DNA of 64,000 bases, taken from NCBI GenBank assembly GCA_035420085.1, contig DAOLUH010000008.1, forward strand, positions 62,001 to 126,000, read 5' to 3'. The stretch comes from DSWT01 sp035420085 (GTDB lineage: Bacteria > Chloroflexota > Anaerolineae > B4-G1 > SLSP01). Of this stretch, positions 1-8,373 are shown piece after piece; the first letter of the stretch is position 1, and each line of letters opens with the position of its first letter. The position numbers were made by a program, and so were the translations under genes. Below the pieces are notes generated by a model. The model was not told the DNA's origin. It ran no database searches and saw nothing but the letters and a program-made list of their open reading frames with translations.

Positions 1-949
1 CGCCGGGTGCGCGGCCAGCTTCCATCAAACTCTGCCAGGATTGGCGCATGTAGGTTTGCTGCGCAGTCCGCGCTTCATTCAACGCCGACACCAGACTGGC
101 GACCGTCGTATTGATGTATTCCCCCAGGCTGACCAACTCGCGCGGCAAATTGCGCCGTTCGGTCAACGTGCTCAGGTCGAGCGAGGCGCTGTAATCGCCG
201 GCAGCGATGCGCTCCAGGAAATTTACATATTCGCGCGCCACATCCTGAAGCTGATGCGCGACTTCAAGGGCCTGCGCCTCTGCCGTGCGTTCGGCCTCGG
301 CGGCAACCTGCGCGCGTTGGCTCATTTCGGCTAACGCCTCCTCGCGCTTCAGGGAAGCAGAGAGAGCTAAGGCCAGATAAGCGATAAATTGCCGGTTAAT
401 CGAGATCATCATGGCAGCCGTCAAGATGAAAGACCCAATCCAGACTAACCGGGCGATCTGTGGCGACATGGAGTAAGGGGTGAGCACGCCGAGACCTTCC
501 AGGATGACGAAAATCACATACGCCACGCCATGAATGATAATCGTAGGTTGAGCATAGCGTCGCTCGCCGACGATGCCGGCGATGAGCATAATGACTGGCG
601 ACAGCAAAAGCGCCGGTCCCTGTGTCCCATCGAGAAAATACATAGCAGCAAACAGAATCACGGTCAAACTCACGATGCTAAGTGGCAGCGCCGTCTCAAA
701 GCGTCCTCGCGTGAGCAAGACGAGCACAGCCAACATAGATAGCATCGCCAGCACGTCAACAACAAGCGCGCCAATGGGAAGGTTGGGAGTGGAAAGCAAA
801 GCGATGAGATAACCAACCAGTATCACAGAGCATACCAGCAACACAATCCATACCACAGTGCGCAAAAGACGGCTGCGCCGCGACTGATCTTGAATCAACG
901 CGCTATCGGTTAGCGCGCCGGTGGCTGATGCCCGTGTTCTATTGTTCAT
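1..949 (-). CDS. Six-TM sensor protein, HAMP-like linker (C-terminus outside window)
   Basis: Reading the minus strand from the ATG at 949 gives an open frame of 316 codons that runs off the left edge. The start is supported by a GGAGAGG ribosome site just upstream and by an 11-base overlap with the end of the preceding gene. Residues about 28-195 hold roughly six hydrophobic segments. They are followed by a charged helical stretch and a HAMP-like piece (residues about 235-285, with motifs RIAAGDYSASLDL and LVSLGEYINTTVASL), and then by the beginning of the module shared by the other sensors (QTYMRQSWQSLMEAGRAPG). The layout matches the gene at 31369-32760 closely, so I expect a similar short C-terminal module beyond the edge. 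No catalytic domain is visible. Membrane sensor is an inference from architecture; the ligand is unknown. Confidence 0.9.
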   Translation of the reverse strand, partial: MNNRTRASATGALTDSALIQDQSRRSRLLRTVVWIVLLVCSVILVGYLIALLSTPNLPIGALVVDVLAMLSMLAVLVLLTRGRFETALPLSIVSLTVILFAAMYFLDGTQGPALLLSPVIMLIAGIVGERRYAQPTIIIHGVAYVIFVILEGLGVLTPYSMSPQIARLVWIGSFILTAAMMISINRQFIAYLALALSASLKREEALAEMSQRAQVAAEAERTAEAQALEVAHQLQDVAREYVNFLERIAAGDYSASLDLSTLTERRNLPRELVSLGEYINTTVASLVSALNEARTAQQTYMRQSWQSLMEAGRAPG

Positions 950-3260
950 AAACCTCTCCTTCCTCATGCGGTGTCAGAAGGTTCTCTGGCCCCAGGCGCG
1001 CGACCATCTCAGAAGCGTTCAGAACGCGCGCAATTTCTTGAACAGCGCGTTTCACAGCCTCCTCAATCGTGGAAGCGGCGCGAATGGTATCGGTGATTTC
1101 ACGCGCGCGCTGTTCGCGGGCGGCGCGGCGTTGAGTGGCTTCGAGCAAGCGCGCGCTCTCCAAAGCCTGGCCTAGCTGCTGCGCGACGGATTGGATCAAG
1201 GCCAATTGATCCGCGGAACTGCGCCACTCCCCCTCAGGATCCTCAACGCCCAGCACGCCGATCACCTGGCCGCGCATCTCGATAGGGACGGCCAGTCCAA
1301 TGCGTTTTTCTTTTGCAGCACTGTCATGCCCCCCGTTACTGACATCATGAGATGTCACCAGAGTGGATTCGTGCAAGGAGCGCACCATCTCTGGGCGCCA
1401 GAAATCGGGCTGGACGGCCACCTGACCGCGGCCCGCGCCCGGCTTCGTCGAGGCGTCATAGACAAAAGTATTCTGACGAAGTCGGCGATTCTCTTGCAGG
1501 TAGGTCTGCCATTCACGACGCTCGTAACTGCGGCGCGTTTCGGCTTCAGCCGCCAGCGCCGCGCGGGTGTTTTGCAACAAGCGCGCGCGCTCCATAGCCT
1601 GGGCCAATTGATTGGCGACCTGTCCCAGCAGCGCCACACGCTCCTGGGTGAATACGCGCGGTTGGCGGCTCGCCATATTCAGCGTGCCTACCACTTGGTC
1701 GCCGAATTGCAAGGGCAGGATCAACCGCGAGACAACTCCTTCGGTTATCAGGTTCGCATCTTCAGGGAAGGTTAGCCGGTGACGCATGTCCGCTTCGACC
1801 CACGGTCGTTTGTGGGTAATGACCCAACCAGGCGCGGAGCCTTCCAATTCCAGGCGCGTTCCTGAGGGGGCGAAGTGTGTAACATCGGTCTCTAACGCCA
1901 CGGCAAAGATTGTCACAGATGATTCTCCGGGGGTATATGTCGCTACCGACAACAAGTCCACTGGCGCCAGGCGGCGCAGCGGCGTGACAATCTCAGGCAG
2001 GACAGCTAACAAGCCCTGCATATCTTCGCTTGTCCCGATCTTACCGGCGATTTCAAGCAATGCCTGCTCCTGTACAGCGCGCGCCTCGGCCTGCTCAAGG
2101 AGTTGGCGGTTCTCGATATAGCCGGTCAGGCGCCGGCTCACATCACCCAGCAGGGCGCTCTCCCCGTCAAGGAATGTGCGTTCTTCAGTGTATGCCACCA
2201 CGATGCGCCCAACCTGCTCGTCGCCGATGCGCAGACCGTTGACCATCTGGCGCGGCTGGTCAATCGCTGCGATGGCGCCATAGAAGCGTCCCGCGTATTC
2301 GATGGCGGTAAGGCACACATCCGCATACTGCATAGCGGCGGGAAGCCGTTCCGCTGTCCACTGCAACAGGTCAGGAATCGCTGGCGACTCGGCGATCCGG
2401 CGGCCAATGTCGTTGAGACAGTCCAACTCGCGGATTTGTTTGCTCAACAGGGCGCGCGCGTGTTGGGTTTCGTCGAAGAGCCGCTGGTTCTCCAAGGCCC
2501 AGCCGGCTTGCTCAACGATTTCTTCCACGGCTGCGATTTCGTCGGCTTCCCACGGGTGAGCAGCCGGCCGGGTAAGGCCGAGCACGCCGATGGTTTCGCC
2601 AGCCCACGTCATGGGTAACGCGAGCATCTGACCTTCGGCGACGTCCTCTGCGACGACTGCGGCGTCTTGCGCTACTGCGTCAGTGAGAGCCGCTGACCAC
2701 AGCGCCTGATCCGCGCCCGCGACCAACTGCAACTCGTCTACCCCCCTGGTGTAAGTGTAACCCGACTCAGCCGCGGCGTAATCAGCCCACTCGTGTTGGA
2801 TATAACGGCGTTGAGCGGCGCGCATTTCCTCCAATGCCGCTTCGAGTTGCCGTTTGGAGGCTTCGATCTCGGCACGCGCACGTTTCTGCGCTTCGAGCAT
2901 ATCGCGGATATCATCGAGCATCATATCAATGCCCACGGCCAGTTCCGACAGTTCCTCCACACCTTCGGGCACTTCGACGGCAACGTCAAAGTCACCCAGG
3001 GCTGCGGATTGCACGACCGCTAACAATGCGCGGCTCTGGCTCTCCACCATACGCGCTTGCTCGCGCGCAGCGCGCATATCGTGGATGTCGTCAATGAGCA
3101 TCCCGATCCCGACGGCCAGGTCAGTGAGTACGGGCACGCCTTCAGGGACCTCCCATACCACATCCAGTCCCCCCATCGCCACAGAGCGCACCAAGGCGAG
3201 GAGTTGACGACCCTGCGTTTCGACCAATTGCTGATATTCTTCCAATGTGATCTCTGTCAT
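939..3260 (-). CDS. Soluble poly-HAMP / multi-GAF sensor without output domain
   Basis: 773 residues from the ATG at 3260, which has an AAGGA site six bases upstream; a GTG at 3281 is in frame but has no such site. No transmembrane segment is visible, so it is probably cytosolic. Residues about 19-62 and 79-121 are two near-identical HAMP-like repeats (SVAMGGLDVVWEVPEG and SAALGDFDVAVEVPEG). A half-GAF module follows (about 150-290), then two GAF domains (about 300-460 and 465-630), a second half-GAF module (about 635-715) and the common C-terminal stub ending near MVARLGPENLL. It lies directly after the two SpoIIAA-like genes and overlaps the next gene by 11 bases. With no kinase or other effector domain it is best read as an adaptor or sensor working through partners. 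GAF ligands cannot be deduced. Confidence 0.93.
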   Translation of the reverse strand: MTEITLEEYQQLVETQGRQLLALVRSVAMGGLDVVWEVPEGVPVLTDLAVGIGMLIDDIHDMRAAREQARMVESQSRALLAVVQSAALGDFDVAVEVPEGVEELSELAVGIDMMLDDIRDMLEAQKRARAEIEASKRQLEAALEEMRAAQRRYIQHEWADYAAAESGYTYTRGVDELQLVAGADQALWSAALTDAVAQDAAVVAEDVAEGQMLALPMTWAGETIGVLGLTRPAAHPWEADEIAAVEEIVEQAGWALENQRLFDETQHARALLSKQIRELDCLNDIGRRIAESPAIPDLLQWTAERLPAAMQYADVCLTAIEYAGRFYGAIAAIDQPRQMVNGLRIGDEQVGRIVVAYTEERTFLDGESALLGDVSRRLTGYIENRQLLEQAEARAVQEQALLEIAGKIGTSEDMQGLLAVLPEIVTPLRRLAPVDLLSVATYTPGESSVTIFAVALETDVTHFAPSGTRLELEGSAPGWVITHKRPWVEADMRHRLTFPEDANLITEGVVSRLILPLQFGDQVVGTLNMASRQPRVFTQERVALLGQVANQLAQAMERARLLQNTRAALAAEAETRRSYERREWQTYLQENRRLRQNTFVYDASTKPGAGRGQVAVQPDFWRPEMVRSLHESTLVTSHDVSNGGHDSAAKEKRIGLAVPIEMRGQVIGVLGVEDPEGEWRSSADQLALIQSVAQQLGQALESARLLEATQRRAAREQRAREITDTIRAASTIEEAVKRAVQEIARVLNASEMVARLGPENLLTPHEEGEVYEQ

Positions 3261-3300
3261 AGAGAGTCCTTTTTTCTGCACCCGCGAACGAGCGCGCCCG

Positions 3301-3657
3301 TCATTCCTTTAGCCAACTGAGCGCCTGTTCCTGCGTGTCAAAGAAGCGGATATTATCACGCCCGGTAAATTTCAAGATAAACTCACCCAAGACACGACCA
3401 TAATGTTTTGCGCCAAAGATGGCGACTTTTCCTATCCGTGGATCGCTGTTGAGGTCAGCATAGAATTTACGCACTTCAGAAGAGGCCTTGCCGCCACGTG
3501 TATCGTCCCACAGGATGCACAGGGGGTTCTCCACTGTCGCGTGCGCCAGATAAGGCCCAAAATCTGCAATCAAGGCTTCGGCGCCCAGTTTGTCTGTGTC
3601 GCCGATGAACATCAGCCGCAGAATACCGTCACTTGCCATCCCCAATTGATGTACCAT
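3301..3657 (-). CDS. SpoIIAA/STAS-like small protein, copy 2
   Basis: 118 residues from the ATG at 3657, which has an AGGGGG site four bases upstream; a GTG 24 bases earlier would extend it but spoils the match to the neighbouring paralogue. It is clearly related to the product of 3666-4025: both begin with an M-x-x-Q start and a DGIL strand, share a DPR-x-GK segment, and end with TGR-x-NIRFFD and a WLK tail. The closing pattern of a phenylalanine pair followed by an A-x-x-WL helix is what I know from SpoIIAA-like (STAS/SEC14-type) proteins. That family assignment rests on pattern memory, not a search. No transmembrane segment is seen. STAS proteins act as phospho-switch or scaffold partners in stressosomes and anti-sigma pathways, so this pair is a candidate output for the sensor array. 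Confidence 0.85.
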   Translation of the reverse strand: MVHQLGMASDGILRLMFIGDTDKLGAEALIADFGPYLAHATVENPLCILWDDTRGGKASSEVRKFYADLNSDPRIGKVAIFGAKHYGRVLGEFILKFTGRDNIRFFDTQEQALSWLKE

Positions 3658-3665
3658 AGCGCCCC

Positions 3666-4025
3666 CTAGGATTTCAGCCACACCACAGCCAGCTCTTCAG
3701 AGTCGAAAAATCGAATGTTATTACGCCCGGTGGCTTTCAGCACAAATCCCACTAAAACGCGCAGGTAACGATCCAGGCCAACCGTGGCCGACTTACCCAG
3801 GCGCGGATCAGCATTGAGATTGGCGAAGGCTTTACGCACCACCGAAGAAACTTTCTGCCCCACCTGATCCGTCGTTGTCAGCGTGCGCAACGGCGCTTCC
3901 GGGGTAGCAGATTCCAGGTAGTGTGTAAAATCGCCGACGAATTGTTCCAGTTCGTTACGCTCCAACGCGCCTTCGAAGACAATTTTCAAAATACCATCCT
4001 CACGCATCGTCATTTGATAGGGCAT
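3666..4025 (-). CDS. SpoIIAA/STAS-like small protein, copy 1
   Basis: 119 residues starting at an ATG with an AAGGAAAT-type ribosome site upstream. It is a tandem paralogue of 3301-3657, with the same length and the same landmarks: DGILKIVFEG near the N-terminus, NADPRLGK in the middle, and TGRNNIRFFD followed by VVWLKS at the end. The two copies differ mainly around residues 20-65, where one reads LTTTDQVGQK and the other ILWDDTRGGK. That region may carry the partner-specific or switch residue. Its stop lies eight bases upstream of the chosen ATG of copy 2. It follows a PAS/GAF sensor gene and precedes a soluble poly-HAMP sensor. The SpoIIAA-like family call is an inference from the C-terminal motif; function is not shown by the sequence. 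Confidence 0.85.
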   Translation of the reverse strand: MPYQMTMREDGILKIVFEGALERNELEQFVGDFTHYLESATPEAPLRTLTTTDQVGQKVSSVVRKAFANLNADPRLGKSATVGLDRYLRVLVGFVLKATGRNNIRFFDSEELAVVWLKS

Positions 4026-4076
4026 CGCATCATTTCCTTTCCATTAACCCAAGCGCGATATTGTTCTCCAAACGGC

Positions 4077-6569
4077 TCATCCATTAACCTGTTCGTCGGC
4101 GTGCGTTGCCGTTTCCTGAGCCGACAACAGCCGCTCGCGGTTACCCAGACGCATCACAGCTTTGGAAGCATCAAACATCTGCACCAGTTCGTGCAGTGTC
4201 GCGCGCATAATGACATCGCGGTCCGTGCCACGCCGAATCCGGTCGGTGATCGTGCGCACCAGCCGCTCACGCTCGGCGCGCACGCGCGTCCGCTCCAACA
4301 GGCGGATGTTTTCGATGGCGAGGGTGGTTTGATCAGCTAACATTTGCAACATGCGCACATCATGGTCGGTGAAGGCGCTCTTGGAAGTGATGAGGTTGAC
4401 CGATAAGGTTCCCAGAACACCTTCGCGGCCGATCAGGGGGACTGTAGTATGAGCAACAATCCCGGAAGCGACAAACGCGCGGCGCGCGTGCTCCTGCAGT
4501 TGGGCGAAATCACCAGCGACCACCAACGGACGGCGCGTCTCCACCACTTGTTTGGTCAAAGGAAAATCCGCCAACGGGGTGACCTCACCAAGCCGCGCGC
4601 GCTGCGACTCATCGAACGGATACATGCCTACCCGGATCATCTGCCCGTTTTCAATCAAGAACATACTGACCCGGTCGGCCTGTACCGCTGTGACCACCGA
4701 CGACAGCAAGATGTTGACAGCGTCCTCAAACGTAAGCGCCGCTGTCAATGCGGACATTGTTTCCTGGATAAGGGTCATGTCAGCCACGGCGCGGCGCAGT
4801 TGTTGGGCCTGCCGTTCCATATCCCGCAACATTTGCTCACGTTCCATCTCAGCCAGCTTACGGGCGGTAATGTCGGTGGAGATGCCAAAAGTGCCGATGA
4901 TGTTACCCTTTTCATCGCGCAGTGGCATCTTGCTGGTCGAAACCCAGGTGATGTGTCCATCCGGCCACGTTTCTTTCTCCTCCACATTGAGCATCGGTTC
5001 GCCGGTGGCGATGATCCGTTGCTCGTCGGCGTAAGCCTGCTCCGCATGTTCGGCGCTGAAGAAGTCGAAGTCCGTCTTCCCGATGGCCTGGGAGGGGTCG
5101 TCAAGGTTGTGCCAGCGGGCGTCGGCGGTACTGATACGCAAGAAACGGCTCTGCAGGTCTTTGAAGTAAATGTGATCGGGCACATTGTCCAGCATCGTCT
5201 GCAGCAAGTGACGCTCCATCGCCAGCGCCTCTTCCATCGCCTTGCGGGCGCCGATGTCGGTAATCTGGCGCGCCAGATAACGCGGTTCGCCCTGTGCATC
5301 ACAAACGAGAGTCAGAATTTCCAGCGTGGGGATCACAGCGCCGTTAGCGCAGAGCAAGGCCAGTTCGCCCTGCCACTGCCCCTTGTCCAGCACTTCTGGC
5401 ATGATCTCGTCGTGTAGCCGCGCCTGGAGTGCCTCCGGATAATGAGCAAAGAAGGACTGCCCCAACAGCGCGTCTGGGTCAGCCACGCCCACCAGAGCGC
5501 GATAGGCCAGATTCGCATACGTCAGCGCGCCTTCCAGCGTCGCCATGCAGATGCCTTGCCCGGAGGATTCAATGACTTGCCGGAAGGTGTTGGCTTCCTC
5601 AAGGAGCCGGGTGCCTTGCATGGCGATGGCAATTTGGCCGCACAAGCCTTCGAGCAGCAGTTGATCTTCGGTTGTCAAGGCATTGGTGATGTTGCTCTGC
5701 ACATCGAGAATACCCAGGATTTGATCGCGCAGTTTGATCGGGACGGCCAATTCACCGCGCGTGCCCGGCAAGAAGGTGTTGGGCACCCAATCGGGGTCAC
5801 GGGTAACGTCGGGCGCCAGCACAGGCCGTCCGGTAGCGGCGGCGGTGCCGACTACGCCGCGCCCCATCGCAACGTGATGCCCGGCAGCCAACATACGCTG
5901 TCCGACGAAACCGTAACCAATCACCAGACGCATCACCCGCGCAGCAGCATCGTAGCGGAAGACTTGCGCGTGATAATAGCCAAAGCGCTCTTTGACCAGG
6001 GTGACGACGCGGCGGAGCAGTTCATCCAGGGCCGTTGCCGCGGCGATTTCCTGGGCGACTTCAGTGGAAGTCTGCACCTGCCGTCCGCGACGTTCCAGCG
6101 ACGCCTGAATAGCCTCCTCCATCTGGATGCGTTCGGTGATGTCACTGGAGATACCAAGCACCTGTTGCGCCACTCCATGCGCATCAATAATCGGCAATTT
6201 GGTCGTCTGAACCCAACGCCCATTGCGCAAGATGGGGCTTTCAGGGATAAACTGGTTCTGCAAAGACTCCATTACCTCAAGATCGCTCCGCCAGATCGCT
6301 TCCACTTCCTTAGGGTTCGTATTGAAATCGGCGTCCGTTTTCCCGATCATGGCTTCCGCAGTGGTGCCATAGGCATCGGCAAGCGCCTTGTTGACAAAGA
6401 CAAAACGGCCTTCGCGGTCACGCACGAAGAAGAAGTTGGGATTGAGATCCAAGATATGTTGGAGGAAAGCGTAACGCGCCTCAAGGTCCTGCTGCTGAAC
6501 GGGCGCCGTCGTTTCCGCGCGCACGGAGTCTGTCGGCGTGCTGGCTTGCGTAGATTTGTCACGACTCAT
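4077..6569 (-). CDS. Soluble PAS-GAF-PAS-PAS-GAF sensor without output domain
   Basis: 830 residues from the ATG at 6569, which follows a strong GGAGAGG site and overlaps the previous gene by 11 bases; a longer frame from 6611 lacks a better site. Domains in order: PAS (about 35-155, ending in the typical GISSDITERIQ), GAF (168-325, with FGYYHAQVFRYD and ELAVPIKLRDQILGILDVQS), PAS (328-448), PAS (452-575, with DNVPDHIYFKD and GISTDITARK), GAF (605-758) and the common stub (765-815, ITDRIRRGTDRDVIM to MRLGNRERLL). No transmembrane segment, histidine-kinase or cyclase motif is seen. The first GAF resembles that of the LacI-type sensor at 39927-42797 more than those of the membrane sensors. Cytosolic sensing is likely; cofactors cannot be read from the sequence. 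Confidence 0.93.
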   Translation of the reverse strand: MSRDKSTQASTPTDSVRAETTAPVQQQDLEARYAFLQHILDLNPNFFFVRDREGRFVFVNKALADAYGTTAEAMIGKTDADFNTNPKEVEAIWRSDLEVMESLQNQFIPESPILRNGRWVQTTKLPIIDAHGVAQQVLGISSDITERIQMEEAIQASLERRGRQVQTSTEVAQEIAAATALDELLRRVVTLVKERFGYYHAQVFRYDAAARVMRLVIGYGFVGQRMLAAGHHVAMGRGVVGTAAATGRPVLAPDVTRDPDWVPNTFLPGTRGELAVPIKLRDQILGILDVQSNITNALTTEDQLLLEGLCGQIAIAMQGTRLLEEANTFRQVIESSGQGICMATLEGALTYANLAYRALVGVADPDALLGQSFFAHYPEALQARLHDEIMPEVLDKGQWQGELALLCANGAVIPTLEILTLVCDAQGEPRYLARQITDIGARKAMEEALAMERHLLQTMLDNVPDHIYFKDLQSRFLRISTADARWHNLDDPSQAIGKTDFDFFSAEHAEQAYADEQRIIATGEPMLNVEEKETWPDGHITWVSTSKMPLRDEKGNIIGTFGISTDITARKLAEMEREQMLRDMERQAQQLRRAVADMTLIQETMSALTAALTFEDAVNILLSSVVTAVQADRVSMFLIENGQMIRVGMYPFDESQRARLGEVTPLADFPLTKQVVETRRPLVVAGDFAQLQEHARRAFVASGIVAHTTVPLIGREGVLGTLSVNLITSKSAFTDHDVRMLQMLADQTTLAIENIRLLERTRVRAERERLVRTITDRIRRGTDRDVIMRATLHELVQMFDASKAVMRLGNRERLLSAQETATHADEQVNG

Positions 6570-8364
6570 GGTGTACCTCTCCTTGCCCCATTCGAGCGGC
6601 GGCGTTGTCATCGGCGGAGAAATCCATCACTGGCGGGGATTCCGGGGAAGCCTGTTCGGCGGATGGTACGTCCGCTTCTTCCAACATCAAGCGGACGTAG
6701 GCGCGCGGCACGCCCAAAGCTTCCCCCAGACTGGTCACAGCAGATTGCAGAATCATCTCGATATCCACGGAACGGCGGATGTCTTCAGTGATCTCGCGGG
6801 TGATACGTTCCCGCGCCTCGCGGCGTTGAGTTTCCTGATAGAGCCGGGCGCTTTCCAGAGCCGCGCCAAGTTGTTCGGTCAACGTTTCTACCAAAGTAAT
6901 CTCATCGGCCGCCCATTCCGGTTTACGCAGGCGCAGTGCGCCGATATTCACCCCTTCGCGCAGTTGAATCGGCACAGCCAGGGTGGACCCTTCTTCTGTG
7001 AGCAACTGGCCGGTCTGCCGCGCCTGGAGCATAGCCGACGGGGTTTCTCCGGCAGCCTGTCGCACCGAACCGGGGGTATCCACGACGAAACGCAGCGCGC
7101 CTTCCACGCGCGAGATTTGGTGCCAGGCCTCGCGGCTGATCTGACCATACGCCCGGCGTTCGGCCTCAAGCGATTTTTCACGCTGTGCAAACAACCGTGC
7201 GTTCTCGATCGCAATCGCAATCTGGTCTGCCAACAACTGCATCACGGAGGTTGTTTGCGCAGTGTAAGCCACGGCATCAAGGCTATGCAAGTCCAATACG
7301 CCGATCAAACGGTCGCCGGCAATCAACGGCAACGCCAATTCTGCCTGTGTACGCGGAAGCAGAGAACTGACGACGGAAACAGCGTTCTCACTGGCGGCTG
7401 AAGCGATGCGCAGTTCACGATTCGCTGTCACAACACCGATAATGTCGGACGAACCGACAGTCACCGAATAGCCCTGCGCCAGTATGTGTTGCCCTTCGGG
7501 ACTGTTCGCAGCACGCAAAACCGCGTAGAGGCGGTTCTCATCCAGCAAGAAAATACCGACGTGATAGAAATCCAGGCTCTCACCGATCATTTTGGCAACC
7601 TCGCCCAATAATTCGTCGAGGTCACGCAGCGCAGCCGCGGAACGGCCGACTTCAGCCACGGCCTGTAGTTGAATGGAGCGACGCTCCAAATCTGCGGTGC
7701 GCTCTGCCACCCGCTGTTCTAATGACACCCGGATCGCATCCAACTCGCGGTTCGCCGCGGCTTGCGCTCGGGCGAAATCTTCAGCGCGTAGGATCGCACT
7801 TCGCATACTTTTCATCGCGTATCTTAAGAACGCTCCCATTAACCCCAGAACAACAACGATGATCACGAAATCCACAACGGAGACCGGTCTACTAGCAGGA
7901 ATCGCCCCGATGTGCTCAGCATAGTACGCGACCAACACCGCTAAAAGTCCTAATCCGGTAAATACAACAGCGCCGCGCGCGCCTAATAAAAGACCGGCGA
8001 TGACAATGATAAGGGCATAAGCATAACTGGTGTGCCCCTTACCTAAGCCTTCTGCGGCCCATATCCAGTACGTAACCAAAAACCATATAAGGGACACGAT
8101 CGCTGCTGCCAGGCCAGTCGCATATCCCTTACGGATCAAGGGAAAAGAGCTAAACGTTGCCGCAACAATGAGCGCCCAGCCGACGAAGGGACCTACATCT
8201 ACAAGCCGCACGGGAACGCCAAATAGCACCAGCAGCATCGCGTCCACCACGGTAACTGCCAGCGACAACGTGATGAGAATGATGAGGAGCAAGCGCGCGA
8301 CCCGCGTTTTCTCTTCATCCTCAAAAACCGGCAATGTAAAATAGTGTTTAATCCGCATCCACAT
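6559..8364 (-). CDS. Six-TM GAF sensor (PPVF-type N-terminus)
   Basis: 601 residues; the ATG has a GAGGGG site and lies nine bases after the previous stop. A short cytosolic leader with the LPVFEDEEKTRVARLL signature precedes about six transmembrane segments (residues 24-182). A charged coiled coil follows (185-232), then GAF (232-395, YHVGIFLLDEN), the half-GAF module (405-520, ending AALESARLYQETQRR) and the stub (525-580, ITEDIRRSVDIEMILQ). The leader is shared with the genes at 11203, 27871 and 29647, which form one subfamily. In this copy the GAF is divergent: the usual IALDVG strand is replaced and the middle reads SSDIIGVVTANRELRIA. There is no output domain. Likely an integral membrane sensor whose TM region detects a lipid-soluble or membrane cue, but this is inference. 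Confidence 0.94.
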   Translation of the reverse strand: MWMRIKHYFTLPVFEDEEKTRVARLLLIILITLSLAVTVVDAMLLVLFGVPVRLVDVGPFVGWALIVAATFSSFPLIRKGYATGLAAAIVSLIWFLVTYWIWAAEGLGKGHTSYAYALIIVIAGLLLGARGAVVFTGLGLLAVLVAYYAEHIGAIPASRPVSVVDFVIIVVVLGLMGAFLRYAMKSMRSAILRAEDFARAQAAANRELDAIRVSLEQRVAERTADLERRSIQLQAVAEVGRSAAALRDLDELLGEVAKMIGESLDFYHVGIFLLDENRLYAVLRAANSPEGQHILAQGYSVTVGSSDIIGVVTANRELRIASAASENAVSVVSSLLPRTQAELALPLIAGDRLIGVLDLHSLDAVAYTAQTTSVMQLLADQIAIAIENARLFAQREKSLEAERRAYGQISREAWHQISRVEGALRFVVDTPGSVRQAAGETPSAMLQARQTGQLLTEEGSTLAVPIQLREGVNIGALRLRKPEWAADEITLVETLTEQLGAALESARLYQETQRREARERITREITEDIRRSVDIEMILQSAVTSLGEALGVPRAYVRLMLEEADVPSAEQASPESPPVMDFSADDNAAARMGQGEVHHES

Positions 8365-8373
8365 CTTGCCCCT

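Noticed and set aside
4449..6791. Long plus-strand open frames opposite the PAS/GAF gene (for example 4449-5417 and 5442-6791)
   Set aside because: They are mirror frames of a GC-rich coding region, lack known motifs and ribosome sites, and overlap a protein with clear PAS and GAF domains.
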